This document shows, in pieces, positions 58,649 through 64,000 of a stretch of 64,000 nt of DNA (position 1 is its first letter; every line of letters starts with the position of its first letter). A model generated the notes under the pieces. The model saw only the letters and a program-made list of their open reading frames with translations. It did no database searches and was not told the origin of the DNA. This DNA is from JBEISR01 sp044337705 (GTDB taxonomy: Bacteria > Planctomycetota > Planctomycetia > Pirellulales > Pirellulaceae): NCBI GenBank assembly GCA_044337705.1, contig JBIINB010000007.1, positions 10,385 through 74,384 on the forward strand, in the 5' to 3' direction. The translations under genes and the position numbers were made by a program.

Positions 58649-60613
58649 ATGGCGGTCGGCAGAGGCGTTGGGCGAGCGATACAGCATCATGAAAAGAGCA
58701 TCGACATGACCAGAAACATCCCGCACACCCGAACGCTGCGCTGCGGAAGTCGTCGATCGGTCAGCGCCTTTACTCTGGTGGAGGTTCTGATCGCCACGGC
58801 GCTGTCGCTATTGATGATGATGGCCCTGGCCGAAGGGTTTAAGAGGATGAGCGACAGCATGACCGACGGGCGCGCCAATCTAGCGCTCAGCGATCGTCTT
58901 CGCTCGGTGACTGGGACGTTGCGGAGTGATCTGGAGCGACTGACGTTGCGGCCGGTGCCTCCGCAGAATCAACTTGCTGGCAATGGCTATTTCGAGTGCT
59001 ACGAAGGACCGATCAGCGATTACTCGGCAACCGTCCTCAACGTCAATACGGCGGCAACCATCGCCAATGCGGCCATTCCCACCAGCCGCTTCGGCGACGT
59101 GGACGACATCCTGATGTTCACGGCGCGGGCCTTGAATGAGCCATTCAAGGGGAAAGTCCCGGTCGCATTGCTTAAACAGGCGCGCGGCGATCCGGTTGCA
59201 CCATGGGAGTGGAACAGCTTGGTCACTATCTCGTCCGAGTACGCCGAGATCATTTATTTCATGCTTCCGGCGATGGATGCCACCACTCCGATCGACCCGG
59301 CGACCGGGCGCATCAATGTGATCAGCACCAAGAATCCCGGCTTCCCGGATGAGTACCGTCTGTTCCGTCGCGTGCTGTTGATTCGGCCCGACCTGAACCT
59401 CACGTCGACCACTCTGGGTGCGGGGACGCTGACCAATACCGCAGATAACAACTCTTTCATGTACGCCAATCCCGCTCAGCCGATGCTGGGGATGGCCAGT
59501 CTGTTCCAGCGATGCGACCTCTCGATGCGCCGGGTTCCAGATGGGAATCCTTCCAATCCGGATCCGGTCGCTGCCAATTCGCTGGAGGATCTGGCCAGAC
59601 GCGAGAACCGATTCGCCCATGGCATCCTGCCTTCGACTCATGCAGCAGTCAGCGGTTACGGTTTGACTTCTTCCTGCACCATGCCCTTGCTGGCGCTGAC
59701 CACCTCCAATGCAGCACTCGACCCGATTGTTTCCTACTTTCCCGGCAATCAGCCGTTCAACGGATTCCTGCATCCCTCATTTGCCCTTTCGGGAGAAAGA
59801 GCTGGAGAGGACATCTTGCTGTCGAGTGCCGTTGGATTCGATCTTCGGGGTTTTGATCCCAAGCTACCAACTTTTTACGTTACCGGACCCGATGGAGTGA
59901 TGAGCGCGACGGGTTTGGCGGACCAGACATGGGGGGCTGCCGGAAGCGATGACCTGCTGCTTAGTCCCAATGATCCGGGGTTTGCGGCCGCCATGCTGTC
60001 CAGCAACCCGGCAGCCACAAACAATCCGCCCGCAGCGGTCCCTGGTCCACGAGGTGGTTTTGCCGACCTGGGATGGGGGCTGAAGACAATGGGGCGATTC
60101 GGCCAGTTGGGACTGACCCTCAGTGCCTCCGCGACCCCCTACATGGTCTCTCCACTTAGCGGTTTGCAACTGAACTCGGGTACCAGTTCCGGGCTAGATA
60201 TCGCGGAAGGACTCTTTCGTTCCGGACTGGTGATTGGCGGTAGCGGAGCCACGCCGCTGCTTCGGCAGGTGACTTTCGATTCCTGGACAAACCAATACGA
60301 AGCCGACGGCATGGTGCAGCGGGAGGTCAATCAGACAACCCGACGAGGTACCTTCTGGATCAACGGACTTGCCGATCTTGGTTACTCCACCTCGCGGACC
60401 GATCCCCAACTGGTCCCGGATCGCGGTGCCAATGGGTTGGAGGATGAAGTAGGAGGGATTGTCGACGGATGGATTGATGATCCCACCGAGTCAGACACGA
60501 TGGCTCCTTTTCCTTTTCCCATGGGAGCAGTGCAGGTCCTGGTGCGGACCGAAGATCCAGGGACAGGATTGGTCCAGCAGATGTCGGTGGTGCAGGACTT
60601 TGTGACACAGTGA
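58649..60613 (+). CDS. GspJ/PilW-like pseudopilin with enlarged globular domain
   Basis: The 654-residue protein has a leader of 40 residues and the site A-FTLVEVLIATALSLLMMM, then GFKRMSDSMTDGRANLALSD, the GspJ/PilW pattern. It is about three times longer than GspJ (about 200). Its Glu5 is kept. A GGAGG site twelve bases before 58649 supports this start; an ATG at 58706 would shorten the leader to 21 residues. Near residue 595 an acidic loop (VPDRGANGLEDEVG) recalls the loops of the giant partner. It ends the pseudopilin series; a hairpin overlaps the stop codon. Confidence 0.84.
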   Translation: MAVGRGVGRAIQHHEKSIDMTRNIPHTRTLRCGSRRSVSAFTLVEVLIATALSLLMMMALAEGFKRMSDSMTDGRANLALSDRLRSVTGTLRSDLERLTLRPVPPQNQLAGNGYFECYEGPISDYSATVLNVNTAATIANAAIPTSRFGDVDDILMFTARALNEPFKGKVPVALLKQARGDPVAPWEWNSLVTISSEYAEIIYFMLPAMDATTPIDPATGRINVISTKNPGFPDEYRLFRRVLLIRPDLNLTSTTLGAGTLTNTADNNSFMYANPAQPMLGMASLFQRCDLSMRRVPDGNPSNPDPVAANSLEDLARRENRFAHGILPSTHAAVSGYGLTSSCTMPLLALTTSNAALDPIVSYFPGNQPFNGFLHPSFALSGERAGEDILLSSAVGFDLRGFDPKLPTFYVTGPDGVMSATGLADQTWGAAGSDDLLLSPNDPGFAAAMLSSNPAATNNPPAAVPGPRGGFADLGWGLKTMGRFGQLGLTLSASATPYMVSPLSGLQLNSGTSSGLDIAEGLFRSGLVIGGSGATPLLRQVTFDSWTNQYEADGMVQREVNQTTRRGTFWINGLADLGYSTSRTDPQLVPDRGANGLEDEVGGIVDGWIDDPTESDTMAPFPFPMGAVQVLVRTEDPGTGLVQQMSVVQDFVTQ

Positions 60614-60633
60614 CCCCGTGGGTCCCTGTCACT
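60609..60633. terminator. Hairpin over the stop codon of the last pseudopilin gene
   Basis: AGTGAC (60609-60614) and GTCAC(T) (60628-60633) pair around ccccgtgggtccct-type loop. There is no T-run, so this is a weak candidate for the end of the secretion operon. Confidence 0.3.
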
Positions 60634-61292
60634 TAAGCTTCAATGGATCGTTTCGAAGCGACGCATTGGTCGCTAAATATTCACCAGTCAAACCAAGATG
60701 TGGAAACCATCGATGAAGCAGCCCACCGGTTGCTTCCCCAAAGGTCTAGCCCTCGAGGGGCGGCATAACTCTTAGAGGGGCCAAAAGGCCCCAGGTCGGG
60801 AAGCAAGACAAAATTTCATCCTTCCCAACCACTGTCTGTCACCTTGGGCGCCGTCACCACCTGCAGCCCACCTCTCGCCCCTCCAGCGCCAAGCTGAAAC
60901 ACCATTCCATCGAGGCCAAATAACCTCGCGTGCGATCGACCTACCATGGAAGAACTAGACGCCGACCTTCCACCCCAATCTGCCGCCATTTCCGCCCCCA
61001 TCCATGAAGGCATGCGGAAGGTTATCTGTCGGCTCTGCTTGTTCGAATGGCAAGATGTATCGGTGGGGTAAAATCCCCGCAGGTGATTCCGTCAGGGCCG
61101 TGACGGCATTGTCACTTTTACGGGCGGACACTCGCCGGAATATCCGCTAGAAAACGAACAAAATGAAAATAATGGTGAATACGGGCATTTTGAGAAGAAT
61201 TTTTTGATTGGGAAACTAGTAACCTGCTCACCCTTGAATTTGACTGACCAGGAGGCGTTCTCGAGGGCAGTACTTTCTAGGGGGCAGGGGTT
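60614..61292. other. Structured non-coding stretch before the first DUF1559 gene
   Basis: No gene is supported in these 679 bases. GGGGCC-aaaa-GGCCCC (60777-60792) is a perfect 6-bp hairpin without a T-run. GGGG-taaaat-CCCC (61065-61078) and CCGTCA-gggccg-TGACGG (61089-61106) follow, then an AT-rich block near 61150-61230 that probably includes the promoter of the DUF1559 gene. The series of hairpins could be a 5' leader element; I could not match it to a known riboswitch. Confidence 0.45.
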
Positions 61293-62405
61293 ATGAGTGA
61301 TCGATATTCCGGTCGGAAGGGGTTCACGCTGGTAGAGCTCCTGGTAGTCATCGCCATTATTGGAGTCTTGGTGGGATTGCTGCTTCCTGCTGTTCAGTCT
61401 GCGCGAGAAGCGGCACGGCGAGCCAGTTGTCAGAACAACCTGAAGAACGTCGCTTTGGCTTCGTTGAATTTCGCTACCACCAATCAGACTTTTCCGAAGA
61501 ATTCAGTACGTCCCAATGGCTTGCTGAACTTTGGAACGCAGGGTGTTTCATGGATGGTGGGAATTCTCCCACATATCGAACAGAATGCCTTGTTTGACCA
61601 ACTGGAGTTTCGTCAGGACCCTGTTTTCAGCTTTTTCGGTCGACAGGTCTACTTGTTTGGAAATCAGACCGCTCAGAACTTGGCGGTGGCACAGACGCGA
61701 GTCAACTTGTTTCAATGCCCGAGCGATGGAACTAGCCTGGAAGCGCTGACCAATCGGGGCGAAGCGAAATGGTTTCCGGCGATCATCCCGATGGCCGGAA
61801 CCAGCTACAAAGGGGTGATGGGATCGGTATGGAACTGGTACGATCCCTCGAATCTGACTCTGGAGTCAACCTTTACCGGGAAGCGGGGCTTGGTTGATCC
61901 TGTGGTCAATCCAGTCTTTTCCGGCAGCGAAGTCAGCGGCGGGGGCAGACAGATTTCGCTTTGGTCTTTTTGCTCCAACAACGGCATTTATCATCCAGGA
62001 TTCATGAGGACCGGGACAGCGATTGGACCGGAGCGACTGGACTGCCAGACTCGCCTGTCGGACATCAAGGACGGCCAGTCGAATGTGTTCCTGGTGGGTG
62101 AGGCGGTGGCGGCCTATTCGCGTCGCACCGCTTGGTTCCATTCGGTGATGTCGACCGCGACGACTGCATTGCCGCTGAACGACCGCGCTAAATGCGCTTC
62201 GACTGGCAACCGCCGCAAGGACCTGGAAACCTGTGACGCCATGTGGGGAGACAATTCCGGCTTTCACAGCAACCATATCGGCGGCGGCCAGTTTGCCTTG
62301 GCCGATGGATCGGTGCGTTGGGTTTCCGATCAGATCGACCTATTAACCTACCAGCGACTGGGTTCGATGGCCGATGGTCAATCGGCTTCGATCGATCGAG
62401 ACTGA
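61293..62405 (+). CDS. DUF1559 domain protein with prepilin-type N-terminus, copy 1
   Basis: The 370-residue protein begins with a ten-residue leader and the site G-FTLVELLVVIAIIGVLVG. The DUF1559 core starts with SAREAARRASCQNNLKNVAL and ends with the family's GGGQFALADGSVRWVSDQI motif. These proteins are a large planctomycete family resembling pseudopilins; their function is unknown. Cys residues (CQNN, CPSDG, CSNN, CQTR, C..K) may form disulfides outside the cell. An AGGGGGCAGGGG stretch precedes the ATG. A strong terminator follows at 62457. The neighbouring copy at 63055 is a paralogue. Whether they use the secretion machine encoded upstream is a fair but untested inference. Confidence 0.94.
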   Translation: MSDRYSGRKGFTLVELLVVIAIIGVLVGLLLPAVQSAREAARRASCQNNLKNVALASLNFATTNQTFPKNSVRPNGLLNFGTQGVSWMVGILPHIEQNALFDQLEFRQDPVFSFFGRQVYLFGNQTAQNLAVAQTRVNLFQCPSDGTSLEALTNRGEAKWFPAIIPMAGTSYKGVMGSVWNWYDPSNLTLESTFTGKRGLVDPVVNPVFSGSEVSGGGRQISLWSFCSNNGIYHPGFMRTGTAIGPERLDCQTRLSDIKDGQSNVFLVGEAVAAYSRRTAWFHSVMSTATTALPLNDRAKCASTGNRRKDLETCDAMWGDNSGFHSNHIGGGQFALADGSVRWVSDQIDLLTYQRLGSMADGQSASIDRD

Positions 62406-62456
62406 TCCGCATCGGTCGAGACGAATTCAGTTCCGCCCCGAAGTCGATTCCGCACA

Positions 62457-62498
62457 AAAGGTCGCTCAGCCCTTCCATAGGCTGGGCGACCTTTTTTT
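62457..62498 (+). terminator. Rho-independent terminator after DUF1559 copy 1
   Basis: aaaAGGTCGCtCAGCC, loop cttccata, GGCTGgGCGACCTttttttt forms a long stem closed by a run of eight T. It lies 52 bases after the stop. It is the only textbook terminator I see in the window and shows that copy 1 is transcribed apart from copy 2. Confidence 0.9.
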
Positions 62499-63054
62499 CA
62501 TAGCCAGCCAGCGCGGGCTGGGAGAATCGATCTTGGAATCTGAATCTTGGGGCAACCCTTCGCTCGCTCCAGCTTCCATGAACAGTTTTCCAACCGCTCA
62601 CGACGCAGAAAGAATGCCGCTCGGTACAATCCTTTCGTTTTCCTGCTCGCGCGCCCTACATGCAGCCGGAAGCATCGCAAGAAGGGTGCAGGCAAGCGGA
62701 AGAGAAGGGGGTATCGCTTACCGCTGGACCTTCAGGAGCCCAGCACGGCCGACTCGATTGGAAGGCGACCCTGCACCTGCAAATGCTGGTAGTGCTTGGA
62801 GTACCAAGGACGCAGATTGCAAGGTAGTTTGTCCACACTCAAGCGACATAATAAAGGAGGATCATTTCGCAGCGCGCCTGACCGTCGCCGAAGCGCCAAA
62901 AACAACTGTCCCGGAAAAAAGGGAGGCGGAACCGCAAAATCGCAGGGAACCTTTGGGGCTTTTGCCCGGCTACTGGTTGCTTTTCGAAGCGCCGATCCCA
63001 TAAAATCTCGTGGGAAATTGATTCCTGCCATCTTATCTTTTGGGGAGCCCTGAT
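62499..63054. other. Gap before the second DUF1559 gene
   Basis: I see no gene here that I can support. Frames up to 209 codons are open but have no motifs, signal peptides or conserved composition. The promoter of the next gene must lie here. A GGAGG at 62857-62861 is not followed by a useful start. Confidence 0.4.
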
Positions 63055-64000
63055 ATGCCTGTTCGATTTCGCTCTCGGCCAGCCTTCACGCTGGTGGAGC
63101 TGCTGGTGGTGATCGCCATCATTGGAGTGTTGGTCGGTCTTCTGCTGCCAGCCGTTCAGGCGGCTCGCGAAGCGGCTAGGCGAGCTTCTTGCCAGAACAA
63201 CATGAAGAACGTCGCACTGGCTGCGATCAATTTTTCCACCACCGCTCAGAAGTTTCCCAAGAATTCGGTCCGCCCCGACTCCAGTGGGAACCAGACACCT
63301 ATCGCCACTTCCTGGATGACCGGTATTCTGCCGCATCTGGAGCAGAACGTGCTGTACGATCAGGCCAATTTCGTACAAGACTCCACGGCGCCAATCTACG
63401 GCCAGATGATGCCACTGGTCGGAAGCGTCCCGAACTTGGCGGTCGTTGCCACTCGTATCCCTGTCTACCAGTGCCCCAGCGATGGGACCTCCTACGAATC
63501 TCAGACCAAGCGAGGCGAAGCCTCTTGGTTCCCCGCCGACATTGCGATGGGTGGTACCAGTTACAAAGGGGTGATGGGATCACTGTGGCTGTGGTACGAC
63601 ATGGCCAGCCCGCCTCTGGATGGGACCTTCACCGCCAAGAAAAACTCGTTTGACCAATCAGTCAACCCAGCGATCAGTGGTTCGACGGTTAGCGCCAACG
63701 GCAAACAGATTTCCGTCTGGGCCTTCAGCGCCAACAATGGAATCTTCTATCCTGGTTTGATGGTCAGCACTCCAGCACTGACACCTGACCGCACCGATTG
63801 TTCGACACGACTTGCGGACATCAAGGATGGCCAGTCGAACGTCTTTATGGTGGGAGAGTCGATTTCCGACTATAGCAATCGGACTGCTTGGGGTCATCCG
63901 TACTTTGCCACTGGCACTACGCTAACGCCGCTGAATGACAAAGCCAAGTGCCAGTCGACCGGCAATCGGACTCGCGATCTGCAGGCCTGTGCGGCACTCT
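63055..64000 (+). CDS. DUF1559 domain protein with prepilin-type N-terminus, copy 2 (cut by the window end)
   Basis: The first 315 residues are present. The leader MPVRFRSRPA is followed by FTLVELLVVIAIIGVLVGLL and QAAREAARRASCQNNMKNVA, the DUF1559 start. Nearly every block of copy 1 recurs (FPKNSVRPDS, QCPSDGTSYES, SYKGVMGS, LADIKDGQSNVFMVGES), so this is a recent paralogue. The terminal ADGSVRWVS motif should lie beyond the window. A GGGGAG site eight bases before the ATG supports the start. It has its own promoter region because a terminator ends copy 1. Confidence 0.93.
   Translation, partial: MPVRFRSRPAFTLVELLVVIAIIGVLVGLLLPAVQAAREAARRASCQNNMKNVALAAINFSTTAQKFPKNSVRPDSSGNQTPIATSWMTGILPHLEQNVLYDQANFVQDSTAPIYGQMMPLVGSVPNLAVVATRIPVYQCPSDGTSYESQTKRGEASWFPADIAMGGTSYKGVMGSLWLWYDMASPPLDGTFTAKKNSFDQSVNPAISGSTVSANGKQISVWAFSANNGIFYPGLMVSTPALTPDRTDCSTRLADIKDGQSNVFMVGESISDYSNRTAWGHPYFATGTTLTPLNDKAKCQSTGNRTRDLQACAAL

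Noticed and set aside
61041..61150. Known riboswitch before the DUF1559 gene
   Set aside because: The conserved cores of cobalamin, c-di-GMP, TPP or SAM riboswitches were not recognisable.

Overview
The window looks like chromosomal DNA of a planctomycete, most likely in or near the Pirellulales (inference). The evidence is a set of families that are hallmarks of that phylum: a DUF1549/DUF1553 protein beside a DUF1501 protein and a WD40 protein, two DUF1559 proteins with prepilin-like N-termini, a DUF4254 protein, very large pseudopilin-like proteins, and several intergenic repeat families of the kind scattered through planctomycete genomes. Thirty-five protein genes can be supported. I found no rRNA, tRNA, CRISPR array or transposase.

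Layout. 0.2-4.9 kb: a three-gene operon of a MotA/TolQ/ExbB-type channel protein and two single-anchor coiled-coil proteins resembling ExbD/TolR stators. 5.4-8.6 kb: a metallophosphoesterase and a secreted S9 peptidase. 9.0-12.7 kb: one very large multidomain protein (HIT + phospholipase-D-like + superfamily 2 helicase + S24/LexA-type self-cleaving domain), preceded by a perfect inverted repeat and flanked by intergenic repeat families. 13.1-18.4 kb (minus strand): the DUF1549/1553, DUF1501 and WD40 genes. 18.6-19.8 kb: two small membrane or exported proteins. 20.2-27.4 kb (minus): a LysR regulator followed by gltB and gltD, the two subunits of glutamate synthase. 27.9-33.1 kb: a NUDIX-type protein, a Ppx/GppA phosphatase, a HAD hydrolase and ilvD. 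33.7-40.3 kb: an unknown disordered protein, an AAA/VWA chelatase-like pair, a DUF4254 protein and a YacP-type NYN nuclease.

40.4-40.9 kb holds six exact-period 84-bp repeats. 41.0-60.6 kb is a single-direction cluster for a type II secretion / type IV pilus-like machine: two assembly ATPases, a PilT-type retraction ATPase, a GspF/PilC platform protein with an unusual insertion, and six pseudopilin-like genes, one of them encoding 1858 residues. Two DUF1559 genes follow, the second running off the window end. Secretin, prepilin peptidase and GspL/M/N-type genes are not present here.

The best candidate for an undescribed system is the HIT-PLD-helicase-S24 protein. Its Ser/Lys dyad and an Ala-Gly pair 34 residues before the Ser match the geometry of LexA, which suggests a damage-responsive, self-cleaving nucleic-acid-processing or defence enzyme held in one polypeptide. 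The secretion cluster with giant pseudopilins and a remodelled GspF is the second.
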